Origin: Chryseobacterium luteum | GTDB taxonomy: Bacteria; Bacteroidota; Bacteroidia; Flavobacteriales; Weeksellaceae | Assembly: GCF_000737785.1 (NCBI RefSeq) | Contig: NZ_JPRO01000001.1 | Coordinates: 310,001-374,000, forward strand | DNA: 64,000 nt | Direction: 5' to 3' | Part shown: positions 23,560 through 32,543 of the stretch, one piece after another | Layout: every line of letters begins with the position of its first letter | How positions within the stretch are numbered: the first letter of the stretch is position 1 | Made by a program: the position numbers and the translations under genes | The notes under the pieces: generated by a model | Told to the model about the DNA's origin: nothing | Seen by the model: only the letters and a program-made list of their open reading frames with translations | The model's database searches: none

Positions 23560-24187
23560 CTTTAGGTTCTTCTTTTTTCTCGATTTTTAAAAGCCTCGGG
23601 TTATTGGCACATTTCTTATTGTAAAGTTCAATGTAAGTTCCATTATCCTTGACGTTAGAAACCGTTCCTGTACCCTTGCTTACCGTCAGGGTGTAGTGGG
23701 TTTTCTGGTAAGGACATGCTTTTGAGGTAAGTTTGCCTATATCCAGGTAATAATTGCGCGAATCTTCATAGTAATTGCCCGCAACATCTTTAAACTCCTC
23801 ATCTACCATATATCCGTCAGCCGTCAGGGAAATAGCCGCTTCTTCCGCATTGTCAATTTTACCAACGAACTTTTTCAGGCCTTCAAGATCTGTAATATAA
23901 TTTATTTTCCCGCCTGCTGCATAAGCGATATAGTAAAAGCTGTCTTCTTCAGGAAAGAGATTAAATCCGGAAAACTGTGGTGTATAGTCTGTTTTTCCAG
24001 ATGTTTTGATCTCCTGGTTTTTTCCGTAGCTGTTATAAACCAGCACCCAGGAATCTATCCTGTCATTCGGAATAATCTGCTGCAAAATATTCGGGATATT
24101 GGAAAAGTTTTTCTTATTCTGAGAATATCCTAAAAATCCCAAAAAAAGAAATATAAGAGCTGTTGATCGTATTGCAGTTTTTATCAT
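23519..24187 (-). CDS. Exported protein of unknown function
   Basis: 222 residues. Signal peptide at 1-24 (FLFLGFLGYSQ), then a domain with ILQQIIPNDRIDSWVLVYNSYGKNQEIKTSG and the Cys pair ACPYQKTHYTLTVSKGTG...NKKCANNP. The tail (about 205-222) is a run of Lys, Glu and Pro (KKEEPKDEPKKSTKPTK). No family recognised. Its 3' end overlaps the GNAT gene by 41 bases and it lies 32 bases after the guanylyltransferase gene, probably in the same transcript. Confidence 0.6.
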   Translation of the reverse strand: MIKTAIRSTALIFLFLGFLGYSQNKKNFSNIPNILQQIIPNDRIDSWVLVYNSYGKNQEIKTSGKTDYTPQFSGFNLFPEEDSFYYIAYAAGGKINYITDLEGLKKFVGKIDNAEEAAISLTADGYMVDEEFKDVAGNYYEDSRNYYLDIGKLTSKACPYQKTHYTLTVSKGTGTVSNVKDNGTYIELYNKKCANNPRLLKIEKKEEPKDEPKKSTKPTKRK

Positions 24188-24219
24188 AATTCAAAAATCA
24201 GCAGAAAGATACCCAAATT

Positions 24220-25302
24220 TTACATGAATTTATCTCCTTTCTTAAAACTTTTCAGGTCAAGAACGTAGTCTTTGATCAGCTGATCATTGTCTCTGAGACA
24301 TATCAGCAGTGCTTTATCCGTATCCACCACAATAAAATTTTCAAGACCGTCGATGATCACAGCTTTATTGTTGTTTTTCAGGCGAATAATGTTTCCTTTG
24401 GAATTATAATTCAGGAAATGCTTTAGCTTTACTGCGTTTCCGTCCTTATCCTTATCTGTATTTTCGTATACGGAGGTCCATGTTCCCAGGTCACTCCATC
24501 CAAGATCCGAGGGAATAACATATACATTTTTTGCTTTTTCCAGGATCCCGTTGTCAATAGAAATCTTCTGAACCTTCGGGTAAATGGTCTCTATACAGCC
24601 GTCCTCTCTATCAGAATTATACTCACAGGCCATGAAATGCTGCATCATCTCGGGAAGATACAGTTCAAATGCATGATGAATGCTTTTCACATTCCAGATG
24701 AATATTCCGGCATTCCACAGGAAATCCCCGCTTTCTAAAAAGCTTTGGGCGATTTCAAGAATAGGTTTTTCTGTAAATGTTTTTACTTTAAAATAATCCG
24801 AGCCCTTCTTTTCTACAAACTGTATGTATCCGTACCCTGTATCAGGCCTTGTAGGTGTAATGCCAAGAGTTACCAGATATTCATGTTTTGCAGCAAGGTC
24901 AAAAGCAAGCTCTACTTTTTCCAGAAATACATCTTCTTTTAAGATCAAATGATCTGCCGGAAGCACGACCATCGTTGCATCAGGATTAATTTCAGCAATT
25001 TTGTTGGCCATGTACAGATTACAGGCCGCCGTATTTTTCATCAGTGGTTCACCCACAATATTGTCTTCAGGAATTTCCGGAAGCTGCTGATGGGAAAGCG
25101 CAACATATTCTTTATTCGTGATCACGAATATCTGTTCTTTAGGAATGATGCGGCTGATTCTGTCATAAGTCTGCTGAATCATGGTGCGCCCGGTTCCCAA
25201 AATATCCTGAAACTGTTTTGGAAATTTCTGTGTACTCATTGGCCAGAACCGGCTGCCGATTCCTCCCGCCATGATGACACAGTATCTATCTGATTTTAAC
25301 AT
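24220..25302 (-). CDS. manC: Mannose-1-phosphate guanylyltransferase
   Basis: 360 residues, one-domain form without the isomerase part. Makes GDP-mannose from mannose-1-phosphate and GTP for polysaccharide and glycan synthesis. Nucleotide loop at residues 12-27: MAGGIGSRFWPMSTQKFPKQF. Further: VVLPADHLI, ITPTRPDTGYGYIQ, FTEKP, LWNAGIFIWN and SDLGWSDLGTWTSVYE. It overlaps the SprT-like gene by 7 bases in another frame, so translated from the same message. The window also has three glycosyltransferases that could use the sugar pool, though none is directly linked. Confidence 0.92.
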   Translation of the reverse strand: MLKSDRYCVIMAGGIGSRFWPMSTQKFPKQFQDILGTGRTMIQQTYDRISRIIPKEQIFVITNKEYVALSHQQLPEIPEDNIVGEPLMKNTAACNLYMANKIAEINPDATMVVLPADHLILKEDVFLEKVELAFDLAAKHEYLVTLGITPTRPDTGYGYIQFVEKKGSDYFKVKTFTEKPILEIAQSFLESGDFLWNAGIFIWNVKSIHHAFELYLPEMMQHFMACEYNSDREDGCIETIYPKVQKISIDNGILEKAKNVYVIPSDLGWSDLGTWTSVYENTDKDKDGNAVKLKHFLNYNSKGNIIRLKNNNKAVIIDGLENFIVVDTDKALLICLRDNDQLIKDYVLDLKSFKKGDKFM

Positions 25303-25895
25303 TCTTGACTACATTTTTCAACCCTGGCCAGAGGCTTGAAAGAATACTTCCTTCCTGTAGCCAGATTCTTACAAAGATAGTTTTTTTTAATCAGACCTTC
25401 TAATAAATACTTTTCGTTCCGGTATATAAAAAGTTCTCCTTTTTGAAGCTCTTCAATGAAAAGCAGCCTATCATCCTGTTTTTCAGTATGAAAATATCTT
25501 ACCAGATCCGGGCTGGCCATAAAATTGGCTTTTGGGGATTTTGAAAATCTCACGATAATGGGCCTCAGATCTTCTTCATACACTTCAAGGCTTTCAAGAA
25601 GCATGTTTCTAAAGGTTTCTTTCCATTCATTGCCATGAGGTGATATTCTCCGTCCATATTTTTCAAAAGCGATCAAATGAGCCAGCTCATGGGTAAGGAC
25701 AAAGAAAAAAAGCGGCGGCGTCAACGTTGAATTGACGGTTATTTCATGTGAATTATCCAGAAGTTTTCTATAATCTCCCAGCTTAGAATTTCTGCTGCGT
25801 GTGACTTTTATATGAATAAAATAATCCGCAAACCAAATCCTTAAGTATTTATGGGTATTTTGGGGTAAATATTTTTCTAATGACTTGATGGACAT
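25296..25895 (-). CDS. SprT-like zinc metallopeptidase-domain protein
   Basis: 199 residues. FVLTHELAHLIAFEKYGRRISPHGNEWKETF carries HELAH (two zinc His and the catalytic Glu) and the third His in SPHG, the SprT/Spartan arrangement. In eukaryotes the family removes DNA-protein crosslinks; bacterial versions are little studied. The C-terminal part ends with a small Cys-containing strand region (YLCKNLATGRKYSF...VEKCSQEC). It lies between tolC (1-base gap) and manC (7-base overlap), so all three are one operon. Confidence 0.85.
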   Translation of the reverse strand: MSIKSLEKYLPQNTHKYLRIWFADYFIHIKVTRSRNSKLGDYRKLLDNSHEITVNSTLTPPLFFFVLTHELAHLIAFEKYGRRISPHGNEWKETFRNMLLESLEVYEEDLRPIIVRFSKSPKANFMASPDLVRYFHTEKQDDRLLFIEELQKGELFIYRNEKYLLEGLIKKNYLCKNLATGRKYSFKPLARVEKCSQEC

Positions 25896-25896
25896 T

Positions 25897-27234
25897 TTAC
25901 AAACTTAATGGAATTCCGGAGTAGAAATTCAGCAGCTTAAGGCTGAAAAGGTAATTATATTTTGCCTGTGCAACTGATCCCTGTGCATTTGCATAATTAT
26001 TTCTGGCCACGTTGACGTCATAAATCGTAGATCTTCCGGCCGCATAGCTTTTATCCGCAAATTCTAAAGCCAGCTTAGTGCTTTTCTCAGTTTCTACCGC
26101 CGAAAGGAAAGTTTCGTAATTGGCATCTACATCAAACTGGGCCTTCTGTACATTTTGTCTTACAGTGTTTTTCTGCTGCTCAAGCGTATTTTTAGCAATA
26201 CTCTGATTAATTTTAGACTGTTCCACCTGAAGTCTTGTAATTCCCTTGTTGAAAATAGGAACATTCAGGGAAAGTCCTATATTCTGTCCGAAATTATCCT
26301 TATACTGCTGGAAAAAAGAAGGATCAATAACAGGGTTCCCAAACTGGTCGTAGTTTTTACTTAACATATTATTATAGAACGAAGAAACACCGGCATTCGC
26401 AGTGAGTGTTGGCCAAAACCCAGTCTTGGTTATCTCCGTCTGTGCTTCAGCAGACCGGATTCTGCTTTCGGCAGCTTTTATCTGTGGTTGGTTTTCATAG
26501 GCGGTAGTAAGCACGTCATCCACAGACTTAAGCTGGGACGGCAGTGTATCAGAAACAGTTACCTCTTCCACATCAAAGCCTTTATATTCGGGAAGCTGTA
26601 AAAGCTGAACGATGGCAAACAAAGCTCTTCCTACATTTATTTCCGCAGTTTTAAGATTCTGCTTTTCTCTTGCTAAGGCTGCTTCTGCCTCTGCCAGGAT
26701 AGTTTGTGCAGTTGTTCCTACCTGGGTTGTTATTTTGGCTCTGTCATATTGTTTTTGGGCATTTTCTACCGCACTCTGGGAGATTTTAACAATTTCCTTG
26801 TTCAGGAGAACAGTAAGATACTGCTGTGCAATCTGTAGAGAAATATCATTTTTAATGGTTTCTATATCGTATTGGCTGGCTTCTACATCAAACTGTATTT
26901 TTCTGATATTTTTCTCTAATCTGCCATTATTGTAAAGCAGAACATCCGCTCCCAGGTTTGCGCTGTTGTTGAACCTGTCATTCCTGATACTTCCCGTACC
27001 CAATGGAAGCTGCCCGAAACCCACTGAATTGGACATTCCTGCGGATACAGAAGGCAGGTATTCTTTTTTAGCCATTTTAAGGTTAGAATCCTGGATCTGC
27101 TTAGAATATTGATTTTGGATAACCTGAAGATTATGCTCCACAGCATAGTCTACACATTCTCTTAAGGACCATTTCTTCTGGGCGCTTAGTCCCAGACAAC
27201 TTAATCCAAAGACGATAATCCAAACTTTTTTCAT
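25897..27234 (-). CDS. TolC-family outer-membrane efflux protein
   Basis: About 445 residues from MKKVWIIVFGLSCLGLSAQ (ATG at 27234; an extra upstream Met at 27264 would spoil the signal peptide). WSLRECVDYAVEHNLQV starts the first TolC repeat; AEAEAALAREKQNLKTAEINVGRALF and YAAGRSTIYDVNVARNNYANAQ are the long helices of repeats one and two; LSLNVPIFNKG is the inter-repeat strand. Forms a trimer channel-tunnel in the outer membrane for export with an RND or ABC pump. No pump genes are adjacent, which suggests that partners lie elsewhere. Confidence 0.9.
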   Translation of the reverse strand: MKKVWIIVFGLSCLGLSAQKKWSLRECVDYAVEHNLQVIQNQYSKQIQDSNLKMAKKEYLPSVSAGMSNSVGFGQLPLGTGSIRNDRFNNSANLGADVLLYNNGRLEKNIRKIQFDVEASQYDIETIKNDISLQIAQQYLTVLLNKEIVKISQSAVENAQKQYDRAKITTQVGTTAQTILAEAEAALAREKQNLKTAEINVGRALFAIVQLLQLPEYKGFDVEEVTVSDTLPSQLKSVDDVLTTAYENQPQIKAAESRIRSAEAQTEITKTGFWPTLTANAGVSSFYNNMLSKNYDQFGNPVIDPSFFQQYKDNFGQNIGLSLNVPIFNKGITRLQVEQSKINQSIAKNTLEQQKNTVRQNVQKAQFDVDANYETFLSAVETEKSTKLALEFADKSYAAGRSTIYDVNVARNNYANAQGSVAQAKYNYLFSLKLLNFYSGIPLSL

Positions 27235-27332
27235 ATTAATAATTTTCAATATTAGACGAGCCAAATATAAAAAAGTTACAGTTTAAAAAAATTATTGTTT
27301 CATTTTAATAAAACTTTTGAGAATTTTGTATC

Positions 27333-28577
27333 ATGACAACCGAACAATATCAGGAATCTGTCGACTGGCTTTTCGTACAGGCTCCCAACTACCAGACCGA
27401 CGGACTGAAAGCCTATAAACCCGGATTAGACAACATTACAAAGCTTTGTGCTTTTTTTGGAAATCCGCAGGAAAAGATACGGTGCATCCATATCGGAGGT
27501 ACGAACGGCAAAGGATCTTCCAGCAATATGCTGGCTTCTGTTCTGCAGGAAGCGGGATATAAAGTGGGTTTATACAATTCTCCACACCTTATCGACTTCA
27601 CGGAACGCATTAAAGTAAACGGCAAAAACTGCAATAAAGAATTTGTTTATCATTTTATCCAAAAACTTAAAACCCTTCCCGAAGATATCCTCCCTTCTTT
27701 TTTTGAATTCACAACGATCATGGCTTTTGAGTATTTTTACCGGCAACAGGTAGATTTTGCCATTATTGAAGTGGGGCTTGGCGGAAGGCTGGATTCCACA
27801 AATATTATCAAACCCCTGGCAGCTGCTATTACAAATGTACAGCTGGATCACCAGAATATTTTAGGAAACACCATTGAAGAAATTGCTGCAGAAAAAGCGG
27901 GAATCATCAAGCCAAATACACCGGTTATTTCAGGAGAGGAAACCGATACAGTGAAAAATATCATCAGAGAAAAAGCTGACCGGGAAAAAGCGCCGTTTAT
28001 TGATGCTACGATGGTACAGACAGACCGGGTCTCTGATCTTAAAGGAAATTATCAGAAGAAAAACATCCGTGTTGTTCTTGCTTTGATAGAAGAATTAAAA
28101 AAATTAAACATTTCTGTTTCTAAAGAAAATATTGAGAAAGGGCTGTTGCATGTACACCAAAACACAGGTTTTATAGGCCGCTGGTTTGAATTTTCAAAAG
28201 ATCCCCTCACGATCTGCGATACGGGACACAACCAGGCAGGACTGGAGTATGTATTTTCTCAGTTGAACTCCATTGATAAACATAAACACGTCATTTTGGG
28301 GTTCGTGAATGATAAAAACATAGATGAAGTAATGGCTCTTCTTCCTGAAAATTCAGAATTTTATTTTGCCAAACCATCCATCAACAGGGGAAGACATCCC
28401 GAAGACTATGAAAATCTTCTGCTGGAGGCAAAAATTTCTTATAAAATTTTCGATTCGGTACAGGAAGCGTATCTTTCTGCAAAAGAGCAATGTACAAAAG
28501 AAGAAATGATTTTCATCGGCGGAAGTAATTTTGTTGTGGGAGAATTTTTAGAAAAAAATTTGGAGATTTCTGAATAA
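27333..28577 (+). CDS. folC: Folylpolyglutamate synthase/dihydrofolate synthase
   Basis: 414 residues. Adds glutamate to folates and, in many bacteria, joins glutamate to dihydropteroate. ATP loop GGTNGKGSSS at residues 55-64; SPHLIDFTERIKVNG (folate-binding), FEFTTIMAFEYF, VDFAIIEVGLGGRLDSTNI and ITNVQLDHQNILG are classic Mur-ligase/FolC motifs; the C-terminal domain has DTGHNQAG. It is divergent from tolC. Its last bases carry the TTTG element of the tRNA promoter. Confidence 0.94.
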   Translation: MTTEQYQESVDWLFVQAPNYQTDGLKAYKPGLDNITKLCAFFGNPQEKIRCIHIGGTNGKGSSSNMLASVLQEAGYKVGLYNSPHLIDFTERIKVNGKNCNKEFVYHFIQKLKTLPEDILPSFFEFTTIMAFEYFYRQQVDFAIIEVGLGGRLDSTNIIKPLAAAITNVQLDHQNILGNTIEEIAAEKAGIIKPNTPVISGEETDTVKNIIREKADREKAPFIDATMVQTDRVSDLKGNYQKKNIRVVLALIEELKKLNISVSKENIEKGLLHVHQNTGFIGRWFEFSKDPLTICDTGHNQAGLEYVFSQLNSIDKHKHVILGFVNDKNIDEVMALLPENSEFYFAKPSINRGRHPEDYENLLLEAKISYKIFDSVQEAYLSAKEQCTKEEMIFIGGSNFVVGEFLEKNLEISE

Positions 28578-28589
28578 GTCGTATATTTG
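28559..28589 (+). promoter_or_regulatory. Bacteroidetes promoter of the tRNA-Val pair
   Basis: TTTG (28559-28562), exactly 19 bases, TATATTTG (28582-28589): a full match to the TTTG-N19-TAnnTTTG consensus. A start near 28596 lies about 24 bases before the first tRNA. Confidence 0.85.
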
Positions 28590-28619
28590 CACCACTCTAA
28601 ACGAGGAAAACAAGTATAG

Positions 28620-28694
28620 GGGCTCTTAGCTCAGTTGGTTCAGAGCATCTGGTTTACACCCAGAGGGTCGGGGGTTCGAATCCCTCAGGGCCCA
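28620..28694 (+). tRNA. tRNA-Val (anticodon TAC), copy 1
   Basis: 75 bases. Acceptor arm GGGCTCT/AGGGCCC (one G-U), D arm GCTC/GAGC, anticodon stem TCTGG/CCAGA with loop TTTACAC (anticodon TAC), T arm with GGTTCGAAT. Discriminator A at 28694; CCA is not encoded. Confidence 0.97.
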
Positions 28695-28729
28695 CACAAA
28701 GGTAACTGAAGCCTTTCAAAAAAAATTCA

Positions 28730-28804
28730 GGGCTCTTAGCTCAGTTGGTTCAGAGCATCTGGTTTACACCCAGAGGGTCGGGGGTTCGAATCCCTCAGGG
28801 CCCA
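28730..28804 (+). tRNA. tRNA-Val (anticodon TAC), copy 2
   Basis: Identical over all 75 bases to copy 1 and 35 bases downstream, so processed from one transcript. A recent tandem duplication or gene conversion keeps them the same. Ends in a strong terminator. Confidence 0.97.
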
Positions 28805-28806
28805 CA

Positions 28807-28838
28807 AAATCTCTCAATGTATTGGGAGATTTTTTTTG
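28807..28838 (+). terminator. Terminator of the tRNA-Val transcript
   Basis: 12-bp stem (28807-28818 with 28821-28832, one T-G pair) and a T-run of eight. The tip has only two bases, so one or two pairs open. Confidence 0.88.
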
Positions 28839-28896
28839 TTAAAAACATTCGGGATATTCTTACCTTTGTGATCTCACAGCCTTAAATACACTGTTT

Positions 28897-30045
28897 TTGA
28901 AGGAACTTCATCTTATATCGTTCAATTATCCTTATCCTCCCTCTTATGGCGGTATTATTGATGTTTATTATAAGATTAAAGCCTTGTCAGACATTGGTAT
29001 AAAGATCCATCTCCATTGTTTTGTAGACAGCATTCCGGAAACAGTTGATCATGAGATTAAAAGCATTACGGCAAACATTTTCTTCTACAAAAAGAAGAAA
29101 AACCCGTTCTACTATTTTTCAGCCGTTCCTTTTGCAGCCGCTATAAGAACTTCTGATGTACTCTTTGAAAATCTGATGAGCATAGAAGCTCCAATACTGT
29201 TTGAAGGCCTGCAAACGACTGAAATTATCCGCAGATTAAAAAACAAAGACTACAAACTCTATCTCAGATTTCACAACAACGAAGCAGAATATTATAAAGG
29301 TCTTTCTTCTTCAGAAAAAAATATCTTCAAAAAGATCATTTACAGGATAGAATCTGTAAAATTTGCAGGCTATCAGAAAAAGCTTTTAAAGGAATTTGAA
29401 AGTGTATTCTGTCTTTCTGAAAAAGAACTGAATGATGTGAATTCATATTCAAAAAATGCCCGGCTTATCCATATTTTTCATGGCAATGAGTCTGTAAAGC
29501 ATTTGAACGGAAAGGGTGATTATTTTCTTTTCCATGGTGATTTGAGTATTTCTGACAATAAAAAAGCCCTGGAAGAAACCATCAGTATGTTTAAAACTCT
29601 TCCCAGCCACAGGCTTGTAGTGGCTTCCGACCGCGCCGGTGACGATTTAAAAAAGAAAATTAACAATATCAGAAACATAAGCCTTGTTCCCATTGAAACA
29701 GACAAGAATCTTCGCCAGCTTTTTGAAAATGCCCACGCTAATATCCTTCTCTCTTATCAGAATTCCGGCACGAAGGTGAAACTGTTTAATGCGCTGTATA
29801 ACAGCAGGTTTGTTATTATTAATGAAAATATCACAGACGATTCTGCTCTGACGGGTTTATGCCGTTTGGGATTTACTTCGGATGAAATCCGCCAAAGGAT
29901 CATTGAAACAGCAGCTGAAGATTATAATGAAAACGAGATCAGAAGTAAAGTGCTGGAAGAGAACTATTCTGATGATGCTAAAGCTGAAGAGATGAGTAAG
30001 GTCATTTTTAAGAGTTGGCCGCTTTTACTATTTTCTGGATATTAA
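28897..30045 (+). CDS. Glycosyltransferase-like protein (GT-B fold)
   Basis: 382 residues starting with TTG (28897). HLISFNYPYPPSYGGIIDVYYKIKAL is the N-terminal donor-side motif of GT4-type enzymes (YPPxxGG); HGNESVK and YFLFHGDLSISDNKKALEETI, VVASDRAG and FENAHANILLSYQNSGTKVKLFNALY mark the second Rossmann domain, with SGTKVKL in place of the usual E-x7-E loop. A TACCTTTG -7 box is at 28861-28868. Its 3' end overlaps the convergent GT9 gene by 38 bases. Probably acts on lipopolysaccharide or a surface glycan; acceptor unknown. Confidence 0.8.
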   Translation: MKELHLISFNYPYPPSYGGIIDVYYKIKALSDIGIKIHLHCFVDSIPETVDHEIKSITANIFFYKKKKNPFYYFSAVPFAAAIRTSDVLFENLMSIEAPILFEGLQTTEIIRRLKNKDYKLYLRFHNNEAEYYKGLSSSEKNIFKKIIYRIESVKFAGYQKKLLKEFESVFCLSEKELNDVNSYSKNARLIHIFHGNESVKHLNGKGDYFLFHGDLSISDNKKALEETISMFKTLPSHRLVVASDRAGDDLKKKINNIRNISLVPIETDKNLRQLFENAHANILLSYQNSGTKVKLFNALYNSRFVIINENITDDSALTGLCRLGFTSDEIRQRIIETAAEDYNENEIRSKVLEENYSDDAKAEEMSKVIFKSWPLLLFSGY

Positions 30046-30979
30046 GCTCTTCAAGACATGCCCAGTCGCCACGGTAACATTCTTTATCTCCAAAAACAGA
30101 GCAGGGTCTGCAGGTAAGATCAGTAACCTGAACCACATCATTTTCGCTCTGTCCGAAGCCCAGAAATCCCGCATAAGGATGTGTTGAACCCCAAATGGAG
30201 ATACATCTGGTCCCCATAAGGCTTGCAAGGTGCATATTGGCTGAATCCATAGAAATCATCAGTTCCAGTTCAGAGATTTTCTCAAGCTCTTCTGAAAGGG
30301 TTAATTTTCCTGAAAGACTTTTTGTATTCGGGATCTCATTTTCCCATTTTTCAAGGGTTTCCGTTTCTTTTTTCCCGCCGCCAAAGAAATACACAGTATT
30401 CCTTTGGGCCAAAATTTTAGCCAGTTCGTAGGACTTTTCCAGAGGAAGCATTTTCCCTTTATGCTGAGCAAAAGGAGCCAGCCCTATTCCTGATTTTTGT
30501 CCCACCGCCGGCCTGAGCTTATGAGAAAGCTCTACATTAAAGCCCATCTCACGGAAAACATCTGCATACCGCTCAACGGTTTTTCTTAACTGAACTTTAT
30601 TCAGATTCCATACATCCGTAAGCTCCTCCTTCTCTTCTTTTCCCTTATTTATTTTAAAAACCTTAAATCCTTTCCTTCTATAAATCCTGTCCAGGATTTT
30701 GGTTCTTATCACATCATGAAGGTTGGCTATAAAATCAGGATTAAATTCTCCCGCCAGTTCGTTCGCCAGTCTTCTTAGCCCAAAGATGCCTTTATATTCA
30801 TCAAGATTAATTCCTTTAAACGTAACATTCGGAATATCAGAAAATAAGCTTTCAAAGTTTTTTCTGGAAACCATGATGATTTCCACATCAGGGTTCTGTT
30901 CCAGAAACTCCCGAAATACAGGCGCCGTCATCGCGACATCGCCAAAAGCAGAAAAACGATATGCTAGAATTCTGGTCAC
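30008..30979 (-). CDS. GT9-family glycosyltransferase (heptosyltransferase-like)
   Basis: 323 residues. MTRILAYRFSAFGDVAMTAPVF is the GT9 start; GIGLAPFAQHKGKMLPLEKSYELAKIL, VYFFGGGKKE, SLSGKLTLSEELEKISELELMISMDSANMHLASLMGTRCISIWGSTHPY and the Cys-rich LTCRPCSVFGDKECYRGDWACLEEL complete the pattern. GT9 enzymes add heptose or related sugars to the LPS inner core on the cytoplasmic face. It lies 2 bases after the sufE-like gene and overlaps the convergent glycosyltransferase by 38 bases. Confidence 0.88.
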   Translation of the reverse strand: MTRILAYRFSAFGDVAMTAPVFREFLEQNPDVEIIMVSRKNFESLFSDIPNVTFKGINLDEYKGIFGLRRLANELAGEFNPDFIANLHDVIRTKILDRIYRRKGFKVFKINKGKEEKEELTDVWNLNKVQLRKTVERYADVFREMGFNVELSHKLRPAVGQKSGIGLAPFAQHKGKMLPLEKSYELAKILAQRNTVYFFGGGKKETETLEKWENEIPNTKSLSGKLTLSEELEKISELELMISMDSANMHLASLMGTRCISIWGSTHPYAGFLGFGQSENDVVQVTDLTCRPCSVFGDKECYRGDWACLEELNIQKIVKAANS

Positions 30980-30981
30980 GG

Positions 30982-31401
30982 CTACGATTTTAGCTGATAG
31001 GCAACTGCGTAAAATTTGATCTGTTTGGTCATTGCCATTAAACCGTTTGCCCTGGAAGGCGAAAGAAATTCCTGAAGTCCGATTTCTGAAATAAACTCAA
31101 AATCAGAATCTAAGATTTCCTGGGTAGAATGACCGCTGTAAATACTTACCAAAAGAGAAACAATCCCTTTTGGAAGAATTCCGTCTGAGTCTGCATCGAA
31201 AAAAAGTTTACCATCTCTGAATTCGGCATCGATCCACACCTTACTCTGACAGCCTTTGATTAAATTATCATCCGTTTTGCGGTCTTCAGGGAGTCCTTTC
31301 AGTTCTTTTCCAAGATCAATAATATATTCATATTTCTGTTCCCAGTCATCAAGAAACGCAAACTCGTCGATTATTTCCTGCTGTTTTTCTTTAATGGTCA
31401 T
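30982..31401 (-). CDS. sufE: SufE-family sulfur acceptor
   Basis: 139 residues. LIKGCQSKVWIDAEF with the sulfur-carrying Cys51, and SDGILPKGIVSLLVSIYSG are SufE signatures. SufE takes persulfide from the cysteine desulfurase SufS and stimulates Fe-S cluster assembly. No suf operon is adjacent; its neighbour is a glycosyltransferase, which is a common scattered arrangement in Flavobacteria as far as I recall. Confidence 0.93.
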   Translation of the reverse strand: MTIKEKQQEIIDEFAFLDDWEQKYEYIIDLGKELKGLPEDRKTDDNLIKGCQSKVWIDAEFRDGKLFFDADSDGILPKGIVSLLVSIYSGHSTQEILDSDFEFISEIGLQEFLSPSRANGLMAMTKQIKFYAVAYQLKS

Positions 31402-31448
31402 TTTTTAAACAAATTTTAATGCAAAGATATCATTTTTATAAAGATTAT

Positions 31449-32543
31449 TTATTCTGATGCTTTTTCAAAAACGTTCAGCAGTTTTATTTCTTCATTTTCC
31501 CAACAGAATACTTTAGAAGCCTTTTCAAGTTCATTCTGATAGCTTTCTCTTCCTTTATCGAGAATTTTACGTACTGCAGATGCGATACTTTGAGGCTGGT
31601 GGTCTTCAATAATCTCTCCCACATCAAACTGTTTTCTGATATTCTGCATTTCGGGAAGATTGGCCAGCACTAAAGGGACACGGGACTGAATACAGTCTAA
31701 AACTTTGTTCGGAAGTGAGTAAAAATAACTTTCTCCCCCATTTTCTTCGATGCTCATGCCCACATCCGCAGTTACCGTTATCTTCCTTAAATCGTCAGGT
31801 TTTAATTTTCCTAAAAACCGGACTTTATGTTCCAGTTTCTCTTTGGTAACGAGATCTTCATATTCTTTTTTTCTCGGGCCGTCTCCTGCGATTTTAAAAA
31901 TCACACCCTCCAGATGATGCATAGCCAGAATAGCTTTGTCAATACCTCGAAAAGGATTAATCGATCCCTGATATAAAAATATTTTAGGATTATTCTCAGG
32001 AATTTCCATTGTGAAATCCATTCTTCTGGGCGCATTCTGAATGACGACGGGATCAACTCCGTATTTTTTTTGGAACCATTTCGCATAGCTTCCGCTGGCG
32101 GTAATCATGAATGTAAGTTGGGGAATGACCTGTTTTTCAAGATATCTCCAAATTTTTTGTGACATTTTGCCCTGAATTGCAGGCATTTCTGAAAAAATTT
32201 CATGACTGTCAAAAACCAGAGGAATATTTAATTTTTTAGCAACAAGGTAATTGGGCAACAAGGAGTCAACATCATTGGCATGAAGAATAGTATGATGATC
32301 TGCTTTTTTCTTTAATTGATGGTACAGTTTCCAGTTAAATTCAAAATAAGCCGTTTTTAAACTTCCGGAATTCAGATGTATCCTGGAAAACGGATAAGGC
32401 CTTTCCATATCTTCCGCCCCATTCCAGTCATTCCCTATCAGCTCTATCTGGTATCCGTTTTCATGCAGAGTCCGGCATACCTTTTCTATACGCTGGTCTG
32501 TATACAGGTTACTGAAGGCAGAAGTAATTATTTTTTTCTTCAT
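31449..32543 (-). CDS. GT4-like glycosyltransferase
   Basis: 364 residues. N-terminal Rossmann half with ILHANDVDSLLPNYLVAKKLNIPLVFDSHEIFSE (typical of GT4), second half with PKIFLYQGSINPFRGIDKAILAMHHLEG, FKIAGDGPRKKEYEDL and IEENGGESYFYSLPNKVLDCIQSRVPLV, the E-x7-E-like nucleotide-sugar site. Adds an activated sugar to a lipid or polysaccharide acceptor in the cytoplasm. Its start overlaps the stop of the small membrane gene by one base, so they are coupled. Confidence 0.88.
   Translation of the reverse strand: MKKKIITSAFSNLYTDQRIEKVCRTLHENGYQIELIGNDWNGAEDMERPYPFSRIHLNSGSLKTAYFEFNWKLYHQLKKKADHHTILHANDVDSLLPNYLVAKKLNIPLVFDSHEIFSEMPAIQGKMSQKIWRYLEKQVIPQLTFMITASGSYAKWFQKKYGVDPVVIQNAPRRMDFTMEIPENNPKIFLYQGSINPFRGIDKAILAMHHLEGVIFKIAGDGPRKKEYEDLVTKEKLEHKVRFLGKLKPDDLRKITVTADVGMSIEENGGESYFYSLPNKVLDCIQSRVPLVLANLPEMQNIRKQFDVGEIIEDHQPQSIASAVRKILDKGRESYQNELEKASKVFCWENEEIKLLNVFEKASE

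Noticed and set aside
28620..28804. Tandem tRNA genes as an integration site for a mobile element
   Set aside because: No integrase gene, direct repeats or foreign genes on either side; they are a normal duplicated tRNA pair.
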